The notes under the pieces are model-generated. The model was given only the letters and a program-made list of their open reading frames with translations, was not told where the DNA came from and ran no database searches. Shown one piece after another: positions 15,356 through 24,417 of a stretch of DNA of 64,000 bases (its first letter is position 1; each line of letters begins with the position of its first letter). Where the stretch lies: NCBI GenBank assembly GCA_016871195.1, contig VFZN01000001.1, forward strand, positions 247,827 through 311,826. Reading direction: 5' to 3'. This DNA is from Acidobacteriota bacterium (GTDB taxonomy: Bacteria; Acidobacteriota; Vicinamibacteria; Vicinamibacterales; UBA2999). The position numbers and the translations under genes are program-made.

Positions 15356-16741
15356 GTGCCTGATTCCACAATAACTATCCTGCTTGTCGACGACGAAGAG
15401 AGCCTGCGGGAGGTCGTGGCCGAACGCCTCAGGGACGCGGGGTTCGAGGTGACGGAGGCCGTCTCCGGCGAACAGGCGCTCGCCAGGCTCGAACGGTTTG
15501 CCTACGATATCCTGCTGGTCGATCTCCATCTGCCGGGCATCGACGGTCGGGCCGTCATCGATGCGGCCCTCACCCGCTATCCCTCGCTGATTGCCATCGT
15601 CCTGACCGGCTACGCGACCGTTCGTGATGCGGTCGACCTGCTCAAGCGCGGCGCCACCGACTTTGTCGCCAAACCCTTCCCCTTCGAGGAACTGCGGCAC
15701 ATCATCGACACCGCCCTCGAGCAGCGGCGACTCAAGGCAGAGAATGCCTATCTCCGCCAGCAGCTTGACGAGCGCTTCGGTCTCGGAGCCCTCGTCGGGC
15801 GCAGTGCCCCCATGCGCGCCCTCTATCAGCGTATCGAGGCCGTCGCTCCGACGGCCGCCACCGTGTTGATCACCGGCGAGACAGGCACAGGCAAGGAGCT
15901 GGTCGCCCGTGCCATCCATCAGGGAAGCCCGCGACGTTCGCAGCGGTTCGTCGCCATCAACTGCGGGGCCATCCCGGAACCGCTGCTTGAGGACGAGCTG
16001 TTCGGTCATGTGCGCGGCGCCTTCACCGGTGCCGTGGCCAACCGCCCAGGCCGGGTCGAGCAGGCCGACGGCGGCACCCTGTTTCTCGACGAAGTCGGGA
16101 CGATGCCGACGGCCCTCCAGGTCAAGATGCTGCGGGTGCTGCAGGAACGCGCGTTCGAGCGCGTCGGTGACACGCGCACCATCCACGTCGACGTCCGGGT
16201 CATCGCCGCCACCAATGCCGACCTGGCCGCCATGGTCGGCGAGGGCACCTTCCGGGAGGATCTGTTCTATCGCCTCAATGTGGTGCCGCTGGAGCTGCCC
16301 CCGCTGCGAGACCGGGCCGAAGACATTCCCCTGCTGGTCAACCGCTTTATTGAGCGCCGCTCTGAGGGGACCACGCCCGTGGTGGTGACACAGGACGCCA
16401 TGCGCCGCCTGATGGCCGCCGACTGGCCCGGCAACATCCGCCAACTCGAAAACGTCATCGAGCGCGCCCTCATCCTCGGCGCCAGTGCCCAGCGCGTCGA
16501 CGTGCCCGACCTGCCCAATGAATTCCAGCCTGACGTCCCGGAGATGGCCTTCTCTACGACGTTGCCCGACGACGGCACCGACTTGCCCGCCCTGGTCACG
16601 CATCTCGAGCGGCAGCTCATCACCCAGGCCCTTGAACGCACAGGGGGCCACCGCGGCGACGCGGCGCGGCTGCTGTCGTTGAAACGGACCACGCTGGTCG
16701 AAAAACTCAAGCGCCTGCGGCTGGCGACGCCAGCATCCTGA
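15356..16741 (+). CDS. Sigma-54-dependent NtrC-family response regulator
   Basis: The 461-aa protein has an N-terminal receiver (about 5-120; acidic pair VDDEE, phospho-Asp in ILLVDLHLP, Lys in VAKPFP), a central AAA+ sigma-54 activation domain (about 143-375) with Walker A GETGTGKE, the sigma-54-contacting GAFTGA loop, Walker B-like 'GGTLFLDEV' and arginine-finger region, and a C-terminal Fis-type HTH ('[22 protein letters not shown]'). It should activate sigma-54 promoters when phosphorylated, probably by the hybrid kinase nearby. The GTG start gives the normal receiver N-terminus; no clear ribosome-binding site is visible, and the promoter-like pair upstream would place the mRNA start almost at the GTG, as in leaderless messages. 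Confidence 0.9.
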   Translation: MPDSTITILLVDDEESLREVVAERLRDAGFEVTEAVSGEQALARLERFAYDILLVDLHLPGIDGRAVIDAALTRYPSLIAIVLTGYATVRDAVDLLKRGATDFVAKPFPFEELRHIIDTALEQRRLKAENAYLRQQLDERFGLGALVGRSAPMRALYQRIEAVAPTAATVLITGETGTGKELVARAIHQGSPRRSQRFVAINCGAIPEPLLEDELFGHVRGAFTGAVANRPGRVEQADGGTLFLDEVGTMPTALQVKMLRVLQERAFERVGDTRTIHVDVRVIAATNADLAAMVGEGTFREDLFYRLNVVPLELPPLRDRAEDIPLLVNRFIERRSEGTTPVVVTQDAMRRLMAADWPGNIRQLENVIERALILGASAQRVDVPDLPNEFQPDVPEMAFSTTLPDDGTDLPALVTHLERQLITQALERTGGHRGDAARLLSLKRTTLVEKLKRLRLATPAS

Positions 16742-16766
16742 GCGGCTCTCGCGATACGATACCGAA

Positions 16767-17207
16767 GTGCCTCCGCGCTTTTCCTACTGGACCGTGCTGG
16801 TCGATGGGCAACCCACGGCGTTTCGCGCACGCGACTACCACGAGCTCCTGCCGACGTTCAATCGGCTGAAGGCACGGCATCCCGGCGCACGCATGATGTG
16901 GTTCCAGTCGGGACGCCTGTGGGACTCGCCGGAGCATGCCCAGGACACCTTCGTCGCCGAACGTCGCGCCGCCACCGAGCGCAAGCGCGAGGAGCGCCGG
17001 CCCGACGAACCGCCGCGCGATCGCAAGTGGCGCCCGGGCGGCAATCATCGCGACCCGCGCCAGAAGTACATCGACGCGAAGAAAGCCAAGTGGACGCGCT
17101 TCAAGCAGAACATCCGACAGAACATCGAGCGCCGCCGCGACGGCACCATGCCCCCGCGACGGCCGCGTCCCACCCCGGGCTCCGACCCGACGCGAGGTGA
17201 CGAATGA
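16767..17207 (+). CDS. Basic hypothetical protein (146 aa)
   Basis: I do not recognise this family. The first ~55 residues look folded ('FSYWTVLVDGQPTAFRARD', 'YHELLPTFNRLKARHPGARM', 'MWFQSGRLWDSP'), with aromatic residues suggesting a small alpha/beta unit. The remaining ~90 residues are extremely rich in Arg and Lys, with Pro, Asp and Glu ('RKREERRPDEPPRDRKWRP', 'RRRDGTMPPRRPRPTPG'), so the tail is probably disordered and could bind nucleic acid. The start is GTG at 16767, 25 bp after the regulator stop. Its stop overlaps the Dabb gene start by 4 nt, implying coupled translation. Confidence 0.6.
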   Translation: MPPRFSYWTVLVDGQPTAFRARDYHELLPTFNRLKARHPGARMMWFQSGRLWDSPEHAQDTFVAERRAATERKREERRPDEPPRDRKWRPGGNHRDPRQKYIDAKKAKWTRFKQNIRQNIERRRDGTMPPRRPRPTPGSDPTRGDE

Positions 17208-17563
17208 TCACGCACATCGTCCTGCTGACGCCTCGGGAGACGCTGACTGTTGACGAGCGCGAGGCCATGGCGCAGGCCATGGAACACGCGTTCTCGGGTA
17301 TTCCCTCGATCGTGCGTGCCCGTGTCGGTCGCCGGCGGCGCCTCGGGTACTCGTACGACGAACTCTCACCGGTGCAGTTCGAGTTCCTCGCCGTCCTCGA
17401 GTTTCACTCCGTCGACGACCTCGATGCCTACCTGAAACATCCGGCGCATCTCGAGCTCGGCCGGCAATTCCGCTCGTGCGCCCAGGTCGCGCTCGCCAAC
17501 GATTTTGACACCGTCGAACCCGGACAGCTGCGGTCGCTCGTCGATCCCGACACGCTGCAATAG
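17204..17563 (+). CDS. Dabb (stress-responsive alpha/beta barrel) family protein
   Basis: The 119-aa protein has the Dabb signature: 'ITHIVLLTP' first strand, a helix 'EREAMAQAMEHAFSGIPSI', 'FEFLAVLEFHSVDDLDAYLKHP' and 'HLELG'. These ferredoxin-like dimers occur in stress responses and polyketide cyclisation; a specific activity cannot be given. It overlaps the preceding basic protein by ATGA and is probably co-transcribed with it and the sigma-54 activator. Confidence 0.82.
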   Translation: MITHIVLLTPRETLTVDEREAMAQAMEHAFSGIPSIVRARVGRRRRLGYSYDELSPVQFEFLAVLEFHSVDDLDAYLKHPAHLELGRQFRSCAQVALANDFDTVEPGQLRSLVDPDTLQ

Positions 17564-17616
17564 CCCTGGCGAACCTCGGTCAGACCGCGCTCATCGCCTG
17601 AACGGGCGGGCGGAGC

Positions 17617-17632
17617 CACACCTCCCGGTGTG
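17617..17632. terminator. Hairpin between convergent genes
   Basis: CACACC and GGTGTG form a 6-bp stem with a TCCC loop, 2 bp before the stop of the cupin gene and after the Dabb gene. There is no T-tract, so this is a weak terminator call. Confidence 0.35.
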
Positions 17633-17634
17633 CG

Positions 17635-18123
17635 CTACTGCGGCGCGTTCGGCAGGTAGATCTGCAGTAGCCGCACAGGTGCGGTGATGTCGAGAAACTG
17701 GTGCGCCACGCCCGAGGGCACAATCATGAAGTCGCCCTTCTTGAACGTCTGCCGCACGCCGCCCTCGATGCCAGGTCCGGTGATGTTCGTGCCGTTGCGG
17801 GTGGGCGAGGTGACCGAGCCTCCGGTCAGCAGCGTCGCCGAGCCCTCAATCACATAGAAAAACTCCGCCTGGGCCTCATGCAGCGAGGCCCCCTGCGGAC
17901 GCGGCTGCCGCTGTTCGACATTCACGTTGTAAGGTGCGAGCGAAAACACCCGGGCCGCCCCTGACGGTCGATCCGCAGGCAGCTTCGCGAGTGCGGCCGT
18001 CAGATCGTCGGCGGTGAAAATCGTGGCCTTGCCCCGATCAGTGGCCGGCGACGCAGAGGTCTGCGCCCATCCTGCGGACGCGGAACAGACACTCACCAGA
18101 AACAGCGCACAGAGTCTTCCCAC
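17635..18123 (-). CDS. Secreted cupin-domain protein
   Basis: The 162-aa protein has a signal peptide ('LCALFLVSVCSASAGWAQ') and a single cupin barrel. Motif 1 is visible as 'SLHEAQAEFFYVIEGSATLL' (His/Glu metal ligands) and motif 2 as 'FKKGDFMIVPSGVAHQFLD' (His ligand). It is probably a periplasmic metal-dependent small-molecule binding or modifying protein; the substrate is unknown. The GTG at 18123 is chosen because a strong TGGAGGTG site lies about 5 nt upstream; open frame to 18183 lacks this and would add a non-signal N-terminus. Confidence 0.8.
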   Translation of the reverse strand: MGRLCALFLVSVCSASAGWAQTSASPATDRGKATIFTADDLTAALAKLPADRPSGAARVFSLAPYNVNVEQRQPRPQGASLHEAQAEFFYVIEGSATLLTGGSVTSPTRNGTNITGPGIEGGVRQTFKKGDFMIVPSGVAHQFLDITAPVRLLQIYLPNAPQ

Positions 18124-18186
18124 CTCACACCTCCAGTCGGCTGCGACTATACCCGAAAGCCAGACTGCACGGCCGGGCCACATCAG

Positions 18187-19278
18187 CTACTCGTCTGCAC
18201 CACCGGGCATCCGGCGCCCGTCGTGACCGTCCTCGCTGAAAAATTCGTCGATGATCGCGCGCAGATGGGTCAGCGATTCGGCCGCATTGACGCGAGTGCG
18301 CAGATGAGAACCACCATCGAGACCCTTGGTATACCAGCTGCACAGGGCCCGCACCTTGTTGACCACCCAACGCTCGCGCCCCAGCACACGGGCCGGTGGC
18401 TCGGCGACGGCCGCACTCGGCGCCTGATGGCGGAAGCCGTCGGCTTCCTGTGACTGATCGTGCAGCAGCAGGTCGATGTAATCGAGCAGAAACTCGCCGC
18501 GCTCCTGCGACGTGACGACGCGCGGGACGCGTCCCTCGAGCAGGTCGCGGGCCTGGGCGAGAATCCACGGATTCCGAAGCACGCCTCGCCCAACAAATAC
18601 GCCGCTCACCCCACCCTTGAGGCGCTCCACCACCTGTTCGGGCTCAATGCAATCACCGGACCCAAACACGGGAATCTGCACTGCCGCAGCCACGGCGCTC
18701 ACGAAATCCCAGTCGGCCTGTCCCGTGTATGACTGCTTCGCCGTGCGCCCGTGAATGGCTATCGCCGCCGCTCCAGCGTCCTGCACGCGTCGGGCCACCT
18801 CAGGCGCGGTCAGGTCGGTCTCGTCCCATCCCTTGCGCATCTTCACTGTGACCGGAATGCGCACCGCCTTGGCCATGGCCTCGATGATCGCGGCCGCATG
18901 CCGGGGTTCGCGCATCAGGCTGCAGCCCGCATGATGCTTCGCAATCTTCGGCACCGGGCAACCCATGTTCACATCGACGATATCTGCCCCCATGCCCTCG
19001 ACGACGCGCGCGGCTTCGGCCATGCGCTCGGGATCGCCGCCGAAGATCTGGATCGACACCGGACGCTCTTCTTCGGTGTACTCGGCATACTCGAGCGTGC
19101 GACCAATGCCGCGCACGAGCCCCTCGCTGCTGACCATTTCCGACACGACCAGCCCGCAGCCCCCCTGGCGCTTCACCAGGCGACGGAATGCCGTATCAGT
19201 CATGCCGGCCATGGGCGACACCACAAAGGGTGACGGCAATGACACCGTGCCAATCGCCGGGGGCTGTACCGTCTCCAC
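18187..19278 (-). CDS. dusB: tRNA-dihydrouridine synthase (DusB-like)
   Basis: This 363-aa FMN enzyme reduces uridines in the D-loop of tRNAs with NADPH. It shows the Dus TIM-barrel start 'SPFVVSPMAGMTDTAFRRL', the catalytic-cysteine motif 'DVNMGCPVPKIAKHHAGCSL', FMN/RNA-binding 'PVTVKMRKGWD', 'IAIHGRTAKQSYTG' and 'VFGSGDC' plus 'GVFVGRGVLRNPW'. GTG 19278 is chosen because GGGAG lies 5 nt upstream and only 13 bp separate it from the previous stop; open frame to 19344 would overlap the NusG-like gene. It appears to be the last gene of the wzm/wzt-mfd-surA series. Confidence 0.9.
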   Translation of the reverse strand: METVQPPAIGTVSLPSPFVVSPMAGMTDTAFRRLVKRQGGCGLVVSEMVSSEGLVRGIGRTLEYAEYTEEERPVSIQIFGGDPERMAEAARVVEGMGADIVDVNMGCPVPKIAKHHAGCSLMREPRHAAAIIEAMAKAVRIPVTVKMRKGWDETDLTAPEVARRVQDAGAAAIAIHGRTAKQSYTGQADWDFVSAVAAAVQIPVFGSGDCIEPEQVVERLKGGVSGVFVGRGVLRNPWILAQARDLLEGRVPRVVTSQERGEFLLDYIDLLLHDQSQEADGFRHQAPSAAVAEPPARVLGRERWVVNKVRALCSWYTKGLDGGSHLRTRVNAAESLTHLRAIIDEFFSEDGHDGRRMPGGADE

Positions 19279-19291
19279 AGAATCTCCCGTC

Positions 19292-19795
19292 TCAGAGGGC
19301 CCGCACATCAGCCGCGTGCACCTGCACGCTGACGGCTCGGCCAATCAGTTCAATCGACACCACCAGGCGCGCATCCGCACCTTTGCGCACCAGTCGGCCG
19401 GTCACGCCCGTGAGCGGGCCGGCCACAACGCGCACCGGGTCGCCTTCGTCCAGAAAGGGGCAGGGGTCAAGCGCCAGCGTGCTGCCCACAAGCTGCCGAA
19501 TCGCCTCGATTTCCTGTGCGGGAATCTCGGCGGCCCGTCCGTCGACGCTCACAATGTGCACGACACCGTCGCAGGAAATAACAGGAAGCCTGTGGCGCGG
19601 GTCAATCTTCACGAAGCAATAGCCCGGGAAGAGCGGCCACTCGACCTGCTTGCGGCGATCTTTCCAGCGGCTCCACTGGATGACTGTCGGCAGGAAGACC
19701 TCGACGCTTCTGCGGATCAGCTGATCACGCACCGACTTTTCGGCACGCGATCGTGTCCAGACCGCATACCATCCCAGCCGACCCTCGTCGCTCAC
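19292..19795 (-). CDS. NusG-family transcription factor paralogue (RfaH/UpxY-like)
   Basis: The 167-aa protein has a NusG N-terminal domain ('WYAVWTRSRAEKSVRDQL', 'EVFLPTVIQW', 'PLFPGYCFVKI') and a C-terminal KOW domain ('EGDPVRVVAGPLTGVTGRLV'). General NusG is normally encoded beside secE and ribosomal protein genes, which are absent here, so this is a specialised paralogue. Such paralogues relieve polarity in long envelope-polysaccharide operons. It lies downstream of a polysaccharide ABC exporter in the same transcriptional direction and overlaps the surA-like gene by 4 nt. Which operon it acts on cannot be told. Confidence 0.82.
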   Translation of the reverse strand: MSDEGRLGWYAVWTRSRAEKSVRDQLIRRSVEVFLPTVIQWSRWKDRRKQVEWPLFPGYCFVKIDPRHRLPVISCDGVVHIVSVDGRAAEIPAQEIEAIRQLVGSTLALDPCPFLDEGDPVRVVAGPLTGVTGRLVRKGADARLVVSIELIGRAVSVQVHAADVRAL

Positions 19796-20859
19796 GGCAC
19801 GGCCGACGCCGCCAGCTCAGCCGCGGCGTTCTTCAGACCAAGCTCGTACGCCTTCTTGAGATCAGCGTTCTTCCAGTCGATGATCGCCTGGCCCCGCAGG
19901 CGGTCGATGAAGCGTGAGAATTCCGCTCGGCGCTTGTCGTTCGACAGCCGCTGCGCAATATTGCTGCGGGCTTCGTCGAAGGACTTGACGGTCACTGCCT
20001 CCCTGGTCTCGAGCTTGATGAGCTGGAAGCCTCGTGCCGTGCGCAGCACCGGTGTGAGCTCGCCGGGTTTGAGCGGATCCAGCGCCTTCTGCAGCTCAGG
20101 GGCAAGCACATCAGCCGTGAATGGCCCCACCAGGCCGCCATTGGCCTTCGACGGCGAATCGGAGAGATCGGCTGCGAGCCGCGCAAATGGTTCGCCAGCC
20201 AGCAACCGCTTCCGGATGTCGTCGGCCTTCGCCTTTGCCTCTTCCTCAAGACCCACGTTCACGCCCTGATCGCTCTGCGGCACAGCCACCAGCAGTTCGC
20301 GCAGCGTGATCTGCGGCTTGCTGGTGAAGGTCTCGCGATGGCTGTCGTAATACATTTTCAGCTCGGCGTCGGTCACCTGCAGTTTTGACATCACCTCGGT
20401 CTGCTGCACGCGCTGCACGATCATCGTGCGCTCGAGCTGCCGCCGCAGATCGGCGAGCGTCAGGCCTTCCTGCTGCAGCGCTGCCTGAAACTGCGCATCG
20501 TCCTCGAGCTTGTTTTCCTTCTTGATGTTGTTAAGGATTTCCGTGAACTGGTCATTCGTCATCGAATAGCCGAGTTCCTTGCCGCGCTGCGTGATGAGCA
20601 GCTCGTCGATCGCCTCGAGAATCACAACCGGGGTGATATCTGTCAGCGCCTGCTGCAGCTCGGCGTCGCTGTTCGGGCGCATGTTCGGGTCGCGCTGCCG
20701 GAGTGCCGCAATCTGCCGCTGCTCGAGGTCGGTCTTCGTGATGATGTCGCCGTTCACCTTGACCAGCACCTGCTCAAGGATGTCGGCGCGGGGTGCAGCC
20801 ACGGCCACGGCCACCATCGCAGCCACGGCAAGCAGTCGTCTGGTTATGGTCATAGGCAT
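19792..20859 (-). CDS. SurA-like periplasmic peptidyl-prolyl isomerase/chaperone
   Basis: The 355-aa protein has a signal peptide ('RRLLAVAAMVAVAVAAPRA'), a SurA N-terminal helical domain (about 28-175; 'VLVKVNGDIITKTDLEQRQ', 'EAIDELLITQRGKELG') and one parvulin PPIase domain (about 185-295; 'ITLRELLVA', 'PFARLAADLSDSPSKANGG', 'GELTPVLRTARGFQLIKL'). It should help fold outer-membrane proteins, such as the TonB receptors this lineage encodes. The ATG at 20859 has AGAGG 6 nt upstream. It lies 15 bp after mfd and overlaps the NusG-like gene. Confidence 0.88.
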   Translation of the reverse strand: MPMTITRRLLAVAAMVAVAVAAPRADILEQVLVKVNGDIITKTDLEQRQIAALRQRDPNMRPNSDAELQQALTDITPVVILEAIDELLITQRGKELGYSMTNDQFTEILNNIKKENKLEDDAQFQAALQQEGLTLADLRRQLERTMIVQRVQQTEVMSKLQVTDAELKMYYDSHRETFTSKPQITLRELLVAVPQSDQGVNVGLEEEAKAKADDIRKRLLAGEPFARLAADLSDSPSKANGGLVGPFTADVLAPELQKALDPLKPGELTPVLRTARGFQLIKLETREAVTVKSFDEARSNIAQRLSNDKRRAEFSRFIDRLRGQAIIDWKNADLKKAYELGLKNAAAELAASAVP

Positions 20860-20874
20860 CCTGAACCTCTGAGT

Positions 20875-23800
20875 TTACTGCTCGTCTGTCAGCGTCAGCA
20901 AGAAGCCGGTCACCCGCTCGAGCACACCATCAGCCGCCCGCGGGTCCTCATCGGGGGCTCTCAGGATTTCAGCCTTGCTGAAACCCGCCGTCACTTCGCC
21001 AGCCGTGGCCCTCGCCGCCCACCACGCGGGTTTTCGCGCCGCCCGGCGTAGTAACTGCCCCGGTCGCAACCCCCCGACCAGCCGCGTCGGCCCGCTGGGT
21101 GCCGGGGCAGGCGCTGCCTGGGCCGGAGCCTGCAGCGACAGCCGCAGACCCGAGGGCGGCAGCAGCGTCAGGTCAGGCCGCTCCCGGACCATCGCCAGCA
21201 GGCGCACCGGGTCGACGCCTGATTTTTTGTCCCTGAACCGTATAACGACGCCCGAGGCGTCCCGGTCGAGGGTCTCAATGCCCAGACGGTCGGCCAGCAC
21301 GCGGATGCGGGCATAGTCGGCCAGATTCAACAAGGCCGCCGGCGGCACACCATACCGGTCGCGAACGTCATCCACCACGCCGGCAATCTCGTCATCCGCC
21401 CTCGCACCTGCAATGCGCCGGTAGATCGACAGCCGCTGGTTCATGTCGGGCACATACCCTTCCGGCAGACGGAAGTCGACTTTCAGGTTCACCACCGCGC
21501 GCACATCGTCTTCGAGGTCTTCGCCCTTCAGCTCGCGAATCGTCTCCTCCAGCAGCTTCATGTACATCTCGAAGCCGACGGCGTCGATATGTCCGCTCTG
21601 CTGACCGCCCAGCAGATTGCCTGCACCCCTGATTTCCAAATCAAGAGCTGCAATGCGGAAGCCACTGCCGAGTTCACTGAACTCGCGAATCGCGGACAGC
21701 CGCTTGCGGGCCACGGCCGACAGCGACTCTTCAGGAGGAATCAGCAGGTAGGCGTACGCCGGCCGATCACTGCGCCCCACCCGGCCGCGCAGCTGGTAGA
21801 GCTGCGACAGGCCATAGCGATCGGCGCGATTGACGATGATGGTGTTGGCGTTCGGAATGTCAATGCCGTTTTCGACGATCGTGGTGGCCAGCAGAATGTC
21901 GTGCTTGTGTGCCATGAAGTCGAGCATGGCGCGCTCAAGCTCCTCGTCACCCATCTGCCCGTGCCCGACGACGACACGCGCCTCGGGAATCAGGCGCTGC
22001 AGAAGGTTGCCCATCGAGAAGATGGACTCGACGCGGTTGTGCACAAAGTACACCTGCCCCCCGCGCGACAGCTCGCTCCTGATCGCCTCTGTAATCACGT
22101 CTGCGTCAAACTTGACCACGCTGGTCTGAATCGCCAGACGATCGCGGGGCGGAGTCTCAATGACCGACATGTCCCTGATGCCGACAAGTGACATGTTGAG
22201 CGTCCGGGGAATCGGCGTGGCCGTCATCGTCAGGACGTCGACTTTCTTGCGCATCTGCTTGATGCGTTCCTTGTGCGCCACGCCGAAGCGCTGCTCTTCG
22301 TCCACGATGAGCAGACCCAGGTCACGGAACTGCACGTCTTTCGATAGCAGGCGGTGTGTACCGACAATGATGTCGAGCCGGCCGGCCGCCAGGTCTTCGA
22401 GCGACTGCGTGATCTCCTGCCGGGTGCGGAATCGGCTAATCATGTCGATGCGGGTCGGAAACGCTGCAAAGCGCTGCGTCATGGTGGTGAGGTGCTGGAA
22501 CGCCAGCACCGTGGTCGGCGCCAGCAGCGCCACCTGCTTGCCGTCCATCACTGCCTTGAAAGCCGCCCGCATGGCCACTTCCGTCTTTCCATAGCCCACG
22601 TCTCCACATAGCAGGCGGTCCATGGGCGTCGACGATTCCATGTCGCGTTTGATGTCAGCCACCGCGGTCGCCTGGTCGCGCGTGAGCTCCCATGGAAAGG
22701 CCGCCTCAAATTCTTCCTGCCAGTGTGTGTCGGCCCCGTAGGCATGACCCGGCACGGCCTTCCGCGCGGCATAGAGCTTCAGCAGCTCTTCGGCCATGTC
22801 GCGCATGGCCTTGCGCACGCGTGACTTGGCTTTCTCCCACGACGTGCCCCCCAGCTTGTCGAGCGGCGGTTGTCCGCCACCGCCGTACTTCTGAATCAGG
22901 TCCAGGCGTTCGACCGGCACGAACAGCTTGTGATCGCCGTGATACCGCAGCTCGAGAAACTCCCGCGTGTCAGCACCGACCGTAATCTGCTTCAGCCCGA
23001 CAAACTGGCCGATGCCGTGGTCAACGTGCACGACCAGGTCGCCCACCTTCAGGTCGCGCAGGTCCGAGAGGAAGGCAGCACTGGCCGATCGCTGTGGCCC
23101 ACGACCCTGCTGCCGGTGACGGGCTTCATCGAAGACATCGGTTTCGGCATAGACCTGCAGGTGCACCGCTGGCAACCGGAACCCGCACGAGAGATGGCCA
23201 TCGACGACAATGACCGCTCCGGTGGCAGCAACACCCGTCGGTGCACCAGCCCACACGGCCCTGATGTCATAGTCGCGCAGCAGTTCCACGGCACGTTCGG
23301 CCCGCCCACGCGCACCGGCCACGAACACGACCGTGTCGCCACGATCCCGCGCCTGACGCAGGTCGGCCACCCACTGGGGAATGCGTCCCTTGAATTCCGG
23401 TGTGGGCTGCGAGGGCACATGCAACGATCCGACGCCAGCCTCGTCCAGTGCGAGCGCATCGACGCGAATGGCCTGAGGCCATCGGGCTTCCACACGCGAC
23501 GGTTCGATGAGCAGGTCGCCTGGCGCGGGTCGCCGGTCTCGCTCGTCCTCGGGCAACTCGTCGTAGGACGACTGCACGCGTGACCACGTCTGCACCATCT
23601 GCTCGCGCACATCATCGGTTTCCAGCACCAGCAGCGTCGCCTGTCCGAGGTAGTCAAGCAGGCTGGCCGTGGGGGAGTCCCCGCGCTCGGTGTCGTGCCC
23701 AGAGAAGTCACGGACGGGCACCACGGTGTACTGATCGAGTGATTCGATGGATCGCTGCGTCGCGGCGTCAACGCGTCGAATCGACTCGATCGTGTCGCCC

Positions 23801-24417
23801 ACGAACTCGAGCCTGATCGGCTGGGATTCGCCTGCGCCGAATAGATCGAGAATGCCGCCGCGCAGGCAGTACTCGCCATGCTCGTCGACCGGATCCTGTC
23901 GCTGATAACCACCGTCCGTCAGCATCTGGACGAGGTCCTCTGGCGAATAGTCGAGGCCTGGTTTGAGGGTGGTTGACAGGCTCCGCAGGGCGGTCGGTGG
24001 TGCCACGCGGGGCAGCACGGCTGCGGCCGAGGCGACGACAATGCGCGCCTGTCCGCTGGCCAGGGCATGCAGTGCCTGGGCTCGTGACGAGGCCGCACGG
24101 AAATGGGGCGCAAGTCCCCAGTACGGATCGACCTGCAGGGAGGGCAGGGGCAGCACGATACGTTCGACCGCGTCGGTGCTCAGTCCCTCGAGAGCAGCCA
24201 GCAGGAAGCGCGTGTCATCGACCATCGTGTCGATGGTCGCATCCGTGGCTGTGATGACCAGCACCGGACGCGGACGGACCCTGACCGCCGTGGCAGCGAT
24301 GGCCAGCGCCCGTGCCGAACCATCGAGGCCGGTCAGGTGGTACACCTCCCTAGTGAGCCCCGACCGCTGAGCCGCCGCCAGCAGAATCGACTGCAGGGCG
24401 AGGAAGGGGGTGCTCAT
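20875..24417 (-). CDS. mfd: Transcription-repair coupling factor Mfd
   Basis: The 1180-aa ATP-dependent translocase removes stalled RNA polymerase and recruits UvrA to template-strand lesions. Visible domains: UvrB-like N-terminal region (about 1-370), RNA-polymerase-interacting CarD-like domain ('LKVGDLVVHVDHGIGQFVGL'), RecG-like helicase with Walker A 'LLCGDVGYGKTEVAMRAAF', DEEQ box 'IVDEEQRFGV', 'MTATPIPRTLNMSL' and 'QLRGRVGRS', and a C-terminal TRCF domain ('RLPEGYVPDMNQRLSIYRRI'). The length matches E. coli Mfd (1148 aa). Its ATG overlaps the stop of the adenylyltransferase gene by 4 nt. Confidence 0.97.
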   Translation of the reverse strand: MSTPFLALQSILLAAAQRSGLTREVYHLTGLDGSARALAIAATAVRVRPRPVLVITATDATIDTMVDDTRFLLAALEGLSTDAVERIVLPLPSLQVDPYWGLAPHFRAASSRAQALHALASGQARIVVASAAAVLPRVAPPTALRSLSTTLKPGLDYSPEDLVQMLTDGGYQRQDPVDEHGEYCLRGGILDLFGAGESQPIRLEFVGDTIESIRRVDAATQRSIESLDQYTVVPVRDFSGHDTERGDSPTASLLDYLGQATLLVLETDDVREQMVQTWSRVQSSYDELPEDERDRRPAPGDLLIEPSRVEARWPQAIRVDALALDEAGVGSLHVPSQPTPEFKGRIPQWVADLRQARDRGDTVVFVAGARGRAERAVELLRDYDIRAVWAGAPTGVAATGAVIVVDGHLSCGFRLPAVHLQVYAETDVFDEARHRQQGRGPQRSASAAFLSDLRDLKVGDLVVHVDHGIGQFVGLKQITVGADTREFLELRYHGDHKLFVPVERLDLIQKYGGGGQPPLDKLGGTSWEKAKSRVRKAMRDMAEELLKLYAARKAVPGHAYGADTHWQEEFEAAFPWELTRDQATAVADIKRDMESSTPMDRLLCGDVGYGKTEVAMRAAFKAVMDGKQVALLAPTTVLAFQHLTTMTQRFAAFPTRIDMISRFRTRQEITQSLEDLAAGRLDIIVGTHRLLSKDVQFRDLGLLIVDEEQRFGVAHKERIKQMRKKVDVLTMTATPIPRTLNMSLVGIRDMSVIETPPRDRLAIQTSVVKFDADVITEAIRSELSRGGQVYFVHNRVESIFSMGNLLQRLIPEARVVVGHGQMGDEELERAMLDFMAHKHDILLATTIVENGIDIPNANTIIVNRADRYGLSQLYQLRGRVGRSDRPAYAYLLIPPEESLSAVARKRLSAIREFSELGSGFRIAALDLEIRGAGNLLGGQQSGHIDAVGFEMYMKLLEETIRELKGEDLEDDVRAVVNLKVDFRLPEGYVPDMNQRLSIYRRIAGARADDEIAGVVDDVRDRYGVPPAALLNLADYARIRVLADRLGIETLDRDASGVVIRFRDKKSGVDPVRLLAMVRERPDLTLLPPSGLRLSLQAPAQAAPAPAPSGPTRLVGGLRPGQLLRRAARKPAWWAARATAGEVTAGFSKAEILRAPDEDPRAADGVLERVTGFLLTLTDEQ

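Noticed and set aside
15332..16651. 439-aa minus-strand ORF
   Set aside because: It is antisense to the sigma-54 activator, whose domains are unmistakable.
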